A DNA stretch of 64,000 bases from NCBI RefSeq assembly GCF_014851805.1, contig NZ_JACVAK010000004.1, positions 1 through 64,000 of the forward strand, written 5' to 3'. Of this stretch, positions 18,948 through 26,895 are shown one piece after another. The notes beneath the pieces were generated by a model. That model was not told the origin of the DNA. It saw only the letters and a program-made list of their open reading frames with translations, and searched no databases. Origin of the DNA: Pseudoxanthomonas sp. PXM02. GTDB taxonomy: Bacteria; Pseudomonadota; Gammaproteobacteria; Xanthomonadales; Xanthomonadaceae. Numbering within the stretch: position 1 is the first letter of the stretch; each line of letters starts with the position of its first letter. Made by a program: the position numbers and the translations under genes.

Positions 18948-19906
18948 GCCGCGCGCTCCCACGGCAGCGCGTCGAGATCGACATTGCCGCCGGACAGCAC
19001 TACGCCGATGCGTTGCCCCGCGAAGCGTTCGCGTTGTTGCAGGATCGCCGCCAGCGCGACCGCGGAGGAGGGTTCGACCAGCAGTTTCAGGCACTGCCAG
19101 AGCAGGCGCATCGCGTCGAGCGTGCCGGCGTCGGGGACGGTGACCACCTCCACCCGGTGCGCGCGCAACAGTTCGAAGTTCGGTTCGCCCAGCGTGCCGC
19201 GCAGTCCATCGCAGACCGTATCGGGCACGAAGTCGATGCGGCGTTCGCCGGCGGCCAGTGAGCGGGCAGTGTCATCCGCCCCCTCGGGCTCCGCGCCGAC
19301 GATGCGACAGCCGGGCGCCGTCGCGGCTGCCGCAATCGCGGTGCCCGCCAGCAGCCCGCCGCCGCCGACCGGGGCGACCACGACATCCAGCGGACCTTGC
19401 GCGTTCAGCAGCTCCAGGGCGGCCGTACCCTGGCCCGCGATCACGTGCGGATGGGTGTAGGGGTGGATCAGGGTGGCGCCGGTGTCGGCCTGCACTTGGG
19501 CGGCGGTCGTCTCGCGGGCCGCGATGGTCGCCGCGCACGTATGCAATTGCGCGCCATAGCGGACGATGTTGGCGAGTTTGGCGGCGTTAGCGCCTTCCGG
19601 CACCACCACGTGGCAGGCAATGCGGCGCGTGCGTGCCGCCAGGGCCAGCGCGGCGCCGTGGTTGCCCGATGAATGCGTCACCACGCCCCGGGCGGCCATG
19701 GCGTCCTCCAGTGCCCAGACCGCATTGCAGGCCCCCCGGAACTTGAACGCGCCGGTCCTCTGCAGGGGTTCCGCCTTGAAATGGAGCTGGCAGCCGGCCA
19801 GCGCGTCCAGTGCGCGGGAGCGCAGGACGGGGGTGGCATGAGCGTGGGGGGCGATACGGGCGGCGGCGGCGAGAACGTCGTCGAAGGTGGGCAGGGGCAT
19901 CGGCAT
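18944..19906 (-). CDS. PLP-dependent threonine/serine dehydratase family protein
   Basis: A 320-residue fold-type II PLP enzyme, resembling catabolic threonine dehydratase or serine racemase. The PLP lysine is K55 in TGAFKFRGA. The phosphate-binding loop is VGGGGLLAG, the substrate loop SSGNHGAALA, and the cofactor-N1 contact region SGGNVDLDAL is near the end. The length lacks the ACT-like regulatory domain of biosynthetic IlvA. Deamination of Thr/Ser to 2-oxoacids is the likely reaction; racemase activity is possible. It heads a minus-strand pair with the DUF218 gene. Confidence 0.88.
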   Translation of the reverse strand: MPMPLPTFDDVLAAAARIAPHAHATPVLRSRALDALAGCQLHFKAEPLQRTGAFKFRGACNAVWALEDAMAARGVVTHSSGNHGAALALAARTRRIACHVVVPEGANAAKLANIVRYGAQLHTCAATIAARETTAAQVQADTGATLIHPYTHPHVIAGQGTAALELLNAQGPLDVVVAPVGGGGLLAGTAIAAAATAPGCRIVGAEPEGADDTARSLAAGERRIDFVPDTVCDGLRGTLGEPNFELLRAHRVEVVTVPDAGTLDAMRLLWQCLKLLVEPSSAVALAAILQQRERFAGQRIGVVLSGGNVDLDALPWERAA

Positions 19907-20043
19907 GCGGAAAGGTTAGCGCATCGTCCGGCGCTGAACCTCAGCCAGCGGGCGCTTCGCCTTGTTCGTGATACCGGCAGGGTTAAGCACGGATTCAAAG
20001 CCTCGGGCCGATGCTGCGATGGCAGAGTAACGGGGGTTCCGCC

Positions 20044-20682
20044 ATGAAGCGCTCATCTCTTTTGACCATCGCCTTCGCCAGCCTCACCTTGGGGGGCTGC
20101 GCGACCTACGACTACGTCGGCGATACCGCGCCAGGCGGCTACTACCATGGCCGGCCCAGCACGCAGTACTACGATCCCTACGGCGGCTACTACGGCGGTG
20201 GCGGGTATGGCGGCTACTACGGCAGCGGTTACGGCGGCTATTACAGCTACCCGTACTACGGCTATTACGGCCCGCACTACCCCTATTACCCGCCGCGCCC
20301 ACCGCGTCCCCCGCGCCCGGACGACCACAACCCCCCGCCCAAGCCGCCGCCGACCGGGGGTGGCAATCGGCCCCCCACGTGGCGCGACTCGACCGGTCGC
20401 TGGCACGAGGGGGGCTCACAACCCATGGTGCCAGGCCGGCCTGGTCAGGCCACGCCGTCGCCCAGCCAGCCCCGCGTGGGTGAGGGCGGTTACCGTCCGC
20501 CACGCGTGACGCAGTCGCCGTCGATGCCGCGGTCGGTCGAGCGGCCCCGCACCATGGAGCGTCAGGCCCCGCCGCCGCCGCGCATGGAGCGTCAGGCCCC
20601 GACACCCCGCGCAGAGCGCTCGGCACCCCCGCCGCGTCCCGCGCCGCGTGACGACCGCGGGACGCGCCAGCAGGAACGGTGA
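20044..20682 (+). CDS. Tyr/Gly/Pro-rich lipoprotein, low complexity
   Basis: A 212-residue protein with a lipobox TLGGC-A after a short signal (MKRSSLLTIAFASLTLGGC). Residues ~30-90 are a run of GGYYGG, YGGYY and YPYYGYY units with over 40% Tyr plus Gly, followed by proline tracts (PPRPPRPPRP) and a C-terminal region with repeats such as MERQAPPPPR/MERQAPTPR. The whole mature part looks disordered. Such Tyr/Gly-rich lipoproteins are found in xanthomonad envelopes, but I know of no function. Start chosen at ATG 20044, which gives a proper lipoprotein signal. A strong terminator follows 174 bp downstream. Confidence 0.75.
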   Translation: MKRSSLLTIAFASLTLGGCATYDYVGDTAPGGYYHGRPSTQYYDPYGGYYGGGGYGGYYGSGYGGYYSYPYYGYYGPHYPYYPPRPPRPPRPDDHNPPPKPPPTGGGNRPPTWRDSTGRWHEGGSQPMVPGRPGQATPSPSQPRVGEGGYRPPRVTQSPSMPRSVERPRTMERQAPPPPRMERQAPTPRAERSAPPPRPAPRDDRGTRQQER

Positions 20683-20855
20683 TCCGGCCGATGGACCGTC
20701 CGTCGCCCGTCCCCTGCCGCTGACACGGCTGCGAACCTTGGTTGACCGGTTGCGTCGCTTTCTGACGTAAGCGGCAATTAAAGGTTCAATGTCGACGTCC
20801 GGTGGGGAAATCTGGATCCCCCCTGTTCCGGCCCCATCGGGCGTCGGCGCCTAAC

Positions 20856-20882
20856 AAAAAGCCCGGCTTTGCCGGGCTTTTT
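20856..20882 (+). terminator. strong intrinsic terminator
   Basis: A perfect 12-bp stem, AAAAAGCCCGGC / GCCGGGCTTTTT, with loop TTT, followed by more T. The A-tract on the other side makes it work in both directions. On the plus strand it ends transcription from the Tyr/Gly lipoprotein gene. Confidence 0.9.
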
Positions 20883-20906
20883 TCTTGCTCTGGTATCCTG
20901 CGCGCA

Positions 20907-21023
20907 TAAAAAAGGGGCCGGTAGTCCCCCGACTACCGGCCCCCGGCATCCCCGGCGTGCGCATGGCTGGCCCCTGTTCCAATTACCAACCCGGCGCCCC
21001 TGGTCGCTTGCCACGACGGGTGC
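20907..21023 (-). ncRNA. candidate sigma-54-dependent small RNA
   Basis: On the minus strand a -24/-12 promoter predicts a start at about 21023 (a G). An intrinsic terminator with a T6 tract ends the transcript near 20907, giving an RNA of about 115 nt. No reading frame with a ribosome site is apparent in it. It is G-rich, with CAGGGGC twice and a terminator loop CGGGGG, so it could pair with C-rich targets. It lies antisense to the mnmG leader. Promoter and terminator are seen directly; that the RNA exists is inferred. Confidence 0.55.
20908..20943 (-). terminator. intrinsic terminator of the minus-strand small RNA
   Basis: A perfect 12-bp stem (GGGGCCGGTAGT / ACTACCGGCCCC on the plus strand, arms 20914-20925 and 20932-20943) has a 6-nt loop. 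Six A residues (20908-20913) become the U-tract of a minus-strand transcript. Nothing on the plus side of the stem supports plus-strand termination. Confidence 0.8.
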
Positions 21024-21033
21024 ATGGGAATAG

Positions 21034-21050
21034 AGCAGGAAGCGTGCCAA
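21034..21050 (-). promoter_or_regulatory. sigma-54 (RpoN) -24/-12 promoter
   Basis: The minus strand reads TTGGCACG-CTTC-CTGCT. Against the consensus YTGGCACG-N4-TTGCW it has a single mismatch, and GG and GC are separated by exactly 10 nt. Flanking positions (AAAG before, A three bases after) also fit the extended consensus. It points toward the terminator at 20908-20943, not toward a protein gene. Confidence 0.7.
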
Positions 21051-21129
21051 CTTTGCCGGGTCGCCGTGCGGATCGCGACGTTCCGCACCGGCCCCGACGC
21101 CCACCGGCCTTCGTTACCGAACCCAGACC

Positions 21130-23019
21130 ATGAGCTCCAGCTTCCACCACTACGACGTCATCATCATCGGCGGCGGCCATGCCGGCACCGAGGCCGCGCT
21201 CGCCTCCGCGCGTGCGGGCGCCCGCACGCTGCTGTTGACGCACAACGTGGAGACGGTGGGCGCGATGAGCTGCAACCCGGCCATCGGCGGCATCGGCAAG
21301 GGTCACCTGGTGAAGGAGATCGATGCGCTGGGTGGCGTGATGGCCTGGGCGGCCGATCGTGCCGGCATCCAGTGGCGCACGCTCAATGCATCGAAGGGGC
21401 CGGCCGTACGCGCCACGCGTTGCCAGGCCGACCGCGCGCTGTACCGCAGCGCGATCCGTCGTGCCGTTGAAGCGCAGTCGAACCTCACCCTGTTCCAGGC
21501 CGCCGTCGATGACCTGGTCATCGAGAACAACACTGTTCGTGGTGCGGTCACCCAGACCGGCCTGACGTTCCATGCGCCCGCCGTCGTACTGACGGCGGGT
21601 ACGTTCCTCGCCGGCAAGATCCATGTCGGCGAGACGCAGTACGCCGCCGGTCGCGCCGGCGACCCGCCGGCGACCGCGCTCGCGCAGCGGTTGCGCGAGG
21701 GCGCCTTCGTCGTCGATCGCCTGAAGACCGGCACGCCGCCGCGCATCGACGGACGTTCGCTCGATTATTTGGTGATGGAAGAGCAGCCCGGCGACGATCC
21801 GTTGCCGGTGATGTCGTTCATGGGCAGCGTGGCCGACCATCCGCGCCAGGTGTCGTGCTGGATCACCCACACCAGCGAGCAGACGCACGAGATCATCCGC
21901 GGCGCGCTGCACCGCTCGCCGATGTACTCCGGCCAGATCGAAGGCATCGGCCCGCGCTACTGCCCGTCCATCGAGGACAAGGTGGTGCGTTTCGCCGAGA
22001 AGGCCAGCCATCAGATCTTCGTCGAACCGGAAGGCCTCGACGTCGCCGAGATCTATCCGAACGGCATTTCCACCTCGCTGCCGTTCGACGTGCAGCTGGC
22101 GTTGGTGCGCAGCATCCGCGGCATGGAGCACGCGCACATCACGCGCCCCGGTTATGCCATCGAGTACGACTTCTTCGATCCGCGCGGGCTGAAGGCGTCG
22201 CTGGAAACGAAGGCGGTCGCCGGCCTGTTCTTCGCTGGCCAGATCAACGGCACCACGGGTTACGAAGAGGCCGCGGCGCAGGGTCTGCTCGCCGGCCTGA
22301 ATGCCGCGCGTTTCGTGCAGCAGAAGGAGGCATGGTCGCCGCGTCGCGACGAGGCCTATCTCGGCGTGCTGGTCGACGACCTGATCACGCATGGCACCAA
22401 GGAGCCGTACCGCATGTTCACCAGCCGCGCCGAATACCGCCTGCAGCTGCGCGAGGACAATGCGGATCTACGCCTGACCGAAACCGGCCGTACGCTGGGC
22501 CTGGTCGATGACACGCGCTGGCAGCGCTTCGAGGCCAAGCGTGAAGCGATCGCGCGCGAGACCGGCCGCCTGCGCGCGCTGTGGGCCACGCCCGCGAACG
22601 CGCTGGGCCGCGAGGTCGCCGACACGCTCGGCGTGCACGTCAGCCGCGAGACCAACGTGCTCGACCTGATCAAGCGCCCGGAGCTGGATTACGCGAAGCT
22701 GGTCGCCGTGCCGTCGATCGGTCCCGGTGTGGACGATGCGCAAGTAGCGGAGCAGGTCGAGATCGGGGTGAAATACGCCGGTTATCTCGATCGCCAGCGC
22801 GACGAGATCGAACGCCAGCAGCGTAACGAATCCACGCCGATCCCGGCCGGCTTCGATTTCGCCAGCGTGCGCGGCCTGTCGGCCGAAGTGCAGCAGAAGC
22901 TCGACCGCGTGCAGCCCGAAACCATCGGCCAGGCCCAGCGCATCCCCGGCATGACGCCGGCTGCCATCTCGCTGCTGCTGGTGCACCTGGAGCGCGCGCG
23001 GCGCACGCGGGTGGCTTAG
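21130..23019 (+). CDS. mnmG: tRNA uridine-5-carboxymethylaminomethyl modification enzyme
   Basis: A 629-residue FAD protein that, with MnmE, installs the cmnm5 group on U34 of certain tRNAs. The N-terminus carries the dinucleotide motif [20 protein letters not shown]. Other MnmG signatures are [53 protein letters not shown] and the C-terminal PEILAR-like helical domain for tRNA binding. The start is ATG 21130. It is alone on this strand; mnmE and rsmG are not adjacent. Its upstream leader overlaps the candidate antisense RNA. Confidence 0.97.
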   Translation: MSSSFHHYDVIIIGGGHAGTEAALASARAGARTLLLTHNVETVGAMSCNPAIGGIGKGHLVKEIDALGGVMAWAADRAGIQWRTLNASKGPAVRATRCQADRALYRSAIRRAVEAQSNLTLFQAAVDDLVIENNTVRGAVTQTGLTFHAPAVVLTAGTFLAGKIHVGETQYAAGRAGDPPATALAQRLREGAFVVDRLKTGTPPRIDGRSLDYLVMEEQPGDDPLPVMSFMGSVADHPRQVSCWITHTSEQTHEIIRGALHRSPMYSGQIEGIGPRYCPSIEDKVVRFAEKASHQIFVEPEGLDVAEIYPNGISTSLPFDVQLALVRSIRGMEHAHITRPGYAIEYDFFDPRGLKASLETKAVAGLFFAGQINGTTGYEEAAAQGLLAGLNAARFVQQKEAWSPRRDEAYLGVLVDDLITHGTKEPYRMFTSRAEYRLQLREDNADLRLTETGRTLGLVDDTRWQRFEAKREAIARETGRLRALWATPANALGREVADTLGVHVSRETNVLDLIKRPELDYAKLVAVPSIGPGVDDAQVAEQVEIGVKYAGYLDRQRDEIERQQRNESTPIPAGFDFASVRGLSAEVQQKLDRVQPETIGQAQRIPGMTPAAISLLLVHLERARRTRVA

Positions 23020-23053
23020 GGCGGCAGGATGCGGTCGCTCCTACGACGAGCGG

Positions 23054-23233
23054 TCACTCGATGACGGGATGCCGCATCTCCCACGCCGCCAGCTGCTCGC
23101 GATAGTGCTGCAACTGTTCCGCGTACAGGTCGTGCACGCAGATCGGGCAGCCGCTGTTGCAGCAGTCGCTGGGCAGCGGCGGCTCGGGTGCGATCGGACG
23201 CGGATCGTTGTCAGGGATGGACAGGGTATTCAC
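23054..23233 (-). CDS. Oxidored-like (oxidoreductase-like N-terminal domain) mini-protein
   Basis: A 59-residue protein starting at GTG 23233. Its core is PEPPLPSDCCNSGCPICVHD followed by YAEQLQHYREQLAAW. The pattern P-P-x-x-x-x-CC-x-SGC-x-x-C matches the Oxidored-like domain, which in many proteobacteria stands alone as a short protein. The four cysteines could bind a metal or be redox-active. It follows the DUF2007 gene by 18 bp on the same strand and is probably co-transcribed. Function unknown. Confidence 0.75.
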   Translation of the reverse strand: MNTLSIPDNDPRPIAPEPPLPSDCCNSGCPICVHDLYAEQLQHYREQLAAWEMRHPVIE

Positions 23234-23251
23234 GTCGTTGCCTGCGGACGG

Positions 23252-23611
23252 TCAGTCGGCTTTCGGGCGTCGCCGACGCAATGGCAGGGGAAGACCCAGC
23301 GCGAAGAAACCCAGGAAGGCCATCCGCTGCGACAACGAATCAGCAGGCGCAGCCATCACGGCCGATGGGTCGGCGGTTTCGTCCTCCAGCGCCAACGCAC
23401 CTTGGGCCAGTTGCACGATCAACGTGCACGCCTCTTCCGTCTGCTCGCGCAGGACGCGGATTTTCACGCCGCCGAGCGCCTGGCGCATGTACCAGTCGTT
23501 GATCGCCTGCTGTTCGTCGGCCAAGTAGGCGTCAATGCCTTCGGCCGTCAGGCGTCCGTGCACGATGCGGGCTTCGAGCGGATCGAGGAAGCTGGCGACG
23601 GTGACGAACAT
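23252..23611 (-). CDS. DUF2007 family putative signal-transducing protein
   Basis: A 119-residue protein whose N-terminal ~70 residues have the DUF2007 pattern: VASFLDPLEARIVHGRLTAEGIDAYLADEQ and VKIRVLREQTEEACTLI, a small ferredoxin-like fold related to PII-type proteins. A short hydrophobic stretch with a basic tail (LGFFALGLPLPLRRRR) ends the protein. It lies 2 bp after the S46 peptidase gene stop region and 18 bp before the Oxidored-like gene, in one minus-strand series. Confidence 0.82.
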   Translation of the reverse strand: MFVTVASFLDPLEARIVHGRLTAEGIDAYLADEQQAINDWYMRQALGGVKIRVLREQTEEACTLIVQLAQGALALEDETADPSAVMAAPADSLSQRMAFLGFFALGLPLPLRRRRPKAD

Positions 23612-23613
23612 GC

Positions 23614-25758
23614 TCAGCGGGCGACGCCCATCTCTTCCAGCAGATGCGGCGCCGGATAGACCTTGCCCATCAGCCAGCGCAGGTAGCGCATGTCCACGTG
23701 GACGGCGCGCTTGTAGCGCGGATCGAACATCCAGCTGGCGCTGACGGATTCCCAGTTGCTGTCGAAGTTCAGGCCAATCAGTTCGCCGCGTGCGTTGAGC
23801 ACCGGCGAACCGGAGTTGCCGCCGGTGGTGTCCAGGTTGGTCAGGAAGTTGACCGTCTGCGTCTTCAGCGCGGGGTCCTCGGTGCCGGCGAAGTCGCCTT
23901 TCGCGATGGCGTCGAGCAGAGGCTTCGGTGCATCGAACGGTACCGTGCCGGTGTTCTTCTCGACGATGCCGGCCACGGTCGTCACCGGCGTGTACTGCAC
24001 GCCGTCGCGCGGTGAGAAGCCGTCGACCTTGCCGAAGCTCACGCGCAACGTGCCGTTGGCGTCCGGGTACAGGGCGCGGCCCTGCTGCGTGCGCCAGGCG
24101 AACAGGGCGCGCATGTAGGCGGGGCGCAGGCGCAGCTGTTCGCCCTCGCGCGTCTTGCGCTCCTGCTCAAGCGTCAGCTGCGTGGGAACGAGCTTCGCGG
24201 CCAGGTCGATCAACGGGTCGGCAGCGAGCGCTTTGCCTTCGCGCGCCGCCGCGAAGCGCGACAGACGCTCGGCTTCATCGCCGAGTTTCGTGCCCGCGTA
24301 CAGCGTATCGAGGGCCTGCTTCAGCGCAGCGGGTGTGCGGCCGAACGCCGCGTCGAACGCGGGCAGGCGCTGCCCGTCCGGCAACTGCTGGTAGCGGGTC
24401 AGCAGGACCGTGAGCAGCGCTTTTTCCACATCAGGCGCGTAGCGGCGCTGCACCTGCTTGAGGATGCCTTCGATCATGGCGTGGTCGCGTGCCTGGAAGC
24501 CGCTCTCGCGCTCGGCGTCGGGCTTGGCGGACTCCACGCGCAAGCGTTCCAGCGTGATCGCCGTGCGCATCAGTTGCGATTGCGCGCCGAACAGGTTCAG
24601 CAGCACCTCGCGTTCGCGCACTGCCGAACCGCGTGCGATGACCGCCATCAGCGCATCAATGTCACCACGCTCCTTCGCCGCGCCGGGTGTCGCCAGCATC
24701 CCACGCTCGTCATCGGCGCGGACACGCACCGCGTCACTGCGGCGAAGCCCCTCCAGTTCACCGGCGGCGCGCTTGCGCTGGTTCTTCAGCGACTGCAGCT
24801 GCGCGGCGTAACGGGTCTTCGCATCAGCGTTCTTTTCGCCCGCGGCTTCGACGACGTCGATCAGCTGATCGAACACCGCCACGCGCGTCGGCAGCGTCCA
24901 GTTGACCTGCTCGTCGAACTCGGCGGCAGTGCGGTGACGGTAGGTCACGCCCGGATAACCGGCGAGCATCGCGTAGTCGCCCGCCTTGGGGCCGTCCTTT
25001 GCGAACGCGAGATGGGACGGGGCGGCGTACGGCACGTTGTCCGGACTGTAGGGGGCCGGCTTGCCGTCCTTGCCGACGTAGGCGCGCAGCAGGGTGAAGT
25101 CGCCGGTATGGCGCGGCCACATGAAGTTGTCGATTTCGTCGCCGTAGTTGCCGATCGCGCGCGGCGGTGCATAGACGAGACGGATGTCGCGCAGCTCCAG
25201 TTGGGTGATGCGGTAGAAGTCGGTGCCGTAGTACATGTTGGCGACGCTGCAACGCACGCCACCCTTGGCTTCGCAGTCGGCGACGATGGCCTTGCTGGCG
25301 CGATCGACCGCATCGAAATAGTCGCGTCCGGTCTTGCCGGCGGTTTCTTTCAGCACGGTATCGGTGACCTTGTCGTAGCCGACCGTCACCAGGACGCGGA
25401 AATCCGGATTCGCCGACAGTTCGCCGGCGCGATCGGCGGCGATGAAACCGTCGTCGATCAGGTTGTGCGCGGGCTTGCTGTTGTACTGGATCACGCCGTA
25501 GGCGACGTGGTGATTGGTCAGGATCAGCCCGTCCGGCGAGACGAAGGCGCCGGTGCCGCCGCCGGCGCGGACCACGGCGCTCAGCGGTGCGGCGGTGACG
25601 TCGGCCAGCGTTTTCGGGTCGCCCTTGAAGCCGGCATCGCGCAGCGTCTTGGCCAGCTGCGGCAGTTGCGACGGCATCCACATGCCTTCATCGGCGTGGG
25701 CGGGCAGGGACAGGGCAACGCCCAGGGCGAGGGCAGGGGTCGACAGTCGGCGGCGCAT
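23614..25758 (-). CDS. S46 family dipeptidyl-peptidase (DPP7/DPP11 type)
   Basis: A 714-residue exported serine peptidase that removes dipeptides from peptide N-termini in the periplasm. The signal peptide is MRRRLSTPALALGVALSLPAH. The chymotrypsin-type triad reads H84 in LTNHHVAYG, D220 in RHTGDF and S649 in TGGNSGSPV. The residue 18 positions after the catalytic Ser, which sets P1 preference in this family (Gly in DPP7, Arg in DPP11), is Ser667 in LNFDSNWE. A helical domain (about 270-550) that caps the active site is present by length. ATG 25758 was chosen because it begins the signal peptide; the frame is open 65 codons upstream. It fits the peptide-based nutrition of xanthomonads. Confidence 0.93.
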   Translation of the reverse strand: MRRRLSTPALALGVALSLPAHADEGMWMPSQLPQLAKTLRDAGFKGDPKTLADVTAAPLSAVVRAGGGTGAFVSPDGLILTNHHVAYGVIQYNSKPAHNLIDDGFIAADRAGELSANPDFRVLVTVGYDKVTDTVLKETAGKTGRDYFDAVDRASKAIVADCEAKGGVRCSVANMYYGTDFYRITQLELRDIRLVYAPPRAIGNYGDEIDNFMWPRHTGDFTLLRAYVGKDGKPAPYSPDNVPYAAPSHLAFAKDGPKAGDYAMLAGYPGVTYRHRTAAEFDEQVNWTLPTRVAVFDQLIDVVEAAGEKNADAKTRYAAQLQSLKNQRKRAAGELEGLRRSDAVRVRADDERGMLATPGAAKERGDIDALMAVIARGSAVREREVLLNLFGAQSQLMRTAITLERLRVESAKPDAERESGFQARDHAMIEGILKQVQRRYAPDVEKALLTVLLTRYQQLPDGQRLPAFDAAFGRTPAALKQALDTLYAGTKLGDEAERLSRFAAAREGKALAADPLIDLAAKLVPTQLTLEQERKTREGEQLRLRPAYMRALFAWRTQQGRALYPDANGTLRVSFGKVDGFSPRDGVQYTPVTTVAGIVEKNTGTVPFDAPKPLLDAIAKGDFAGTEDPALKTQTVNFLTNLDTTGGNSGSPVLNARGELIGLNFDSNWESVSASWMFDPRYKRAVHVDMRYLRWLMGKVYPAPHLLEEMGVAR

Positions 25759-25834
25759 GATCGGGATCCGGCAGAACAGACTGCGACGATATCGGCCCCG
25801 TCCATGCACGGCAATGACTGCATCTGCTGCGTCG

Positions 25835-26893
25835 TCAGCGCGCGTCACCCAGGAAGCGCTGCAGGCGCTGTGCCGCGCGATGGAGACCCGCGTCCTCGGC
25901 GTCGCCGAGCGGTCGCAGCGGCACCAGGACGATGCCGCTCCCGCTGGCGGCATCGCGCTTCCATGTCGCTGCGATGCGACCGCCGATGACCGCGGTCGCC
26001 GCGACCAGGCCGTTCGCGCCGATCACGCGTCGCGTCTGCGCGGGATCCAGCACCGGCGCGCGGTCGCGATAGCCGATCACGTACTCGTCGAACGCGGGCA
26101 GCAGGTGCATGGCGCGCGATCGTGTGGGTGCAGGCGCATCGGCACGCCACCACCATGTCGTGCCGTCGTGCGTTTCCTGCTCAAGCATCGAGGATGCGGA
26201 CGCCAGTGCCCGTTGCGCATCCTTCTGCGTCAGTCCCGACCACCACGCGAGATCGGCGGCGGTCGCGGGTCCGTGGCCTTGCAGATAGCGCAGCGCCAGC
26301 CGATGCAGCGCTTCGTCGCGTGCGAGCGCTGCGCTTGCCGGCACCCAGGCGTCCATCAGCACGAAGGTCGGTTGCTTGCCCTGTCGGGGCCCCTGGCAGA
26401 TCACGCTTTCGTGTGCCAGCCAGTTGAGCAGGTGCAGGCCGCGCTGGTTGGCGCTGGCGATACCGGCGGCTTCCATGCGCAGGTACAGTTCGGATCGCGT
26501 GACCGGCACACCGGCGTCCAGCGCCTGCTCGATCACGCGCTGGCCGCGTGCCAGTGTCGCGGCATCCAGGTCCAGGTCGCGCGCCAGGCGCGCGGCATTC
26601 GCGGCCTGCACGCGCGGCGCCAGCAGCGCCACCATCCAGCGCACGTCATCGCGGGCGACCAAGTGCAGCGTGCCGCGCATCGGCCAGGTGCGCACGATTT
26701 CGCCGCGAGCGATCGCGTCCTCGACCGTGGCCAGCGTCGCGCCGTCGCTGCGCAGGCCGACGGCCCACAACGCGGCGTGGTAGTCCTGCGCCTGCATCGC
26801 CGCCATGTGCCGCACTGCGGCGGCGGGATCGGTTGCCAGTGGCGCGGCGATGCCCTGGCAGGCCAGGCGTCGTGCCGTCAGCGACGGCAGCAC
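25835..26893 (-). CDS. AlkZ-like winged-helix DNA glycosylase (HTH_42 family)
   Basis: A 352-residue protein of the winged-helix family that includes AlkZ and YcaQ/AlkX, DNA glycosylases that unhook bulky alkyl and crosslinked bases. The catalytic-type QxQ motif is Q34-A-Q36 in MQAQDYHAALWAVGLR, and TWPMRGTLHLV, the conserved strand, follows. The C-terminal part has LLPAFDEYVIGYRDR and VIGGRIAATWKR, also typical. The start is GTG 26893, 2 bp after the tamB stop. Antibiotic-cluster AlkZ confers self-resistance; here, with no such cluster, general repair of alkylation damage is the likelier role. Confidence 0.85.
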   Translation of the reverse strand: MLPSLTARRLACQGIAAPLATDPAAAVRHMAAMQAQDYHAALWAVGLRSDGATLATVEDAIARGEIVRTWPMRGTLHLVARDDVRWMVALLAPRVQAANAARLARDLDLDAATLARGQRVIEQALDAGVPVTRSELYLRMEAAGIASANQRGLHLLNWLAHESVICQGPRQGKQPTFVLMDAWVPASAALARDEALHRLALRYLQGHGPATAADLAWWSGLTQKDAQRALASASSMLEQETHDGTTWWWRADAPAPTRSRAMHLLPAFDEYVIGYRDRAPVLDPAQTRRVIGANGLVAATAVIGGRIAATWKRDAASGSGIVLVPLRPLGDAEDAGLHRAAQRLQRFLGDAR

Positions 26894-26895
26894 GC

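Larger units (their letters stand above)
20683..21129. other. 447-bp intergenic region before mnmG
   Basis: No protein gene is supported here; short frames (for example 20885-21133) lack ribosome sites and cross the hairpins. The region holds a bidirectional-looking terminator (20856-20882), a minus-strand terminator hairpin (20908-20943), a TATCCT hexamer at 20894-20899 that may be an mnmG -10 element, and a near-consensus sigma-54 promoter on the minus strand (21034-21050). Confidence 0.7.

Noticed and set aside
20885..21133. 82-codon plus-strand frame in the mnmG leader, a possible leader peptide
   Set aside because: No ribosome site, and it crosses the terminator stem; no codon run that would suggest attenuation.
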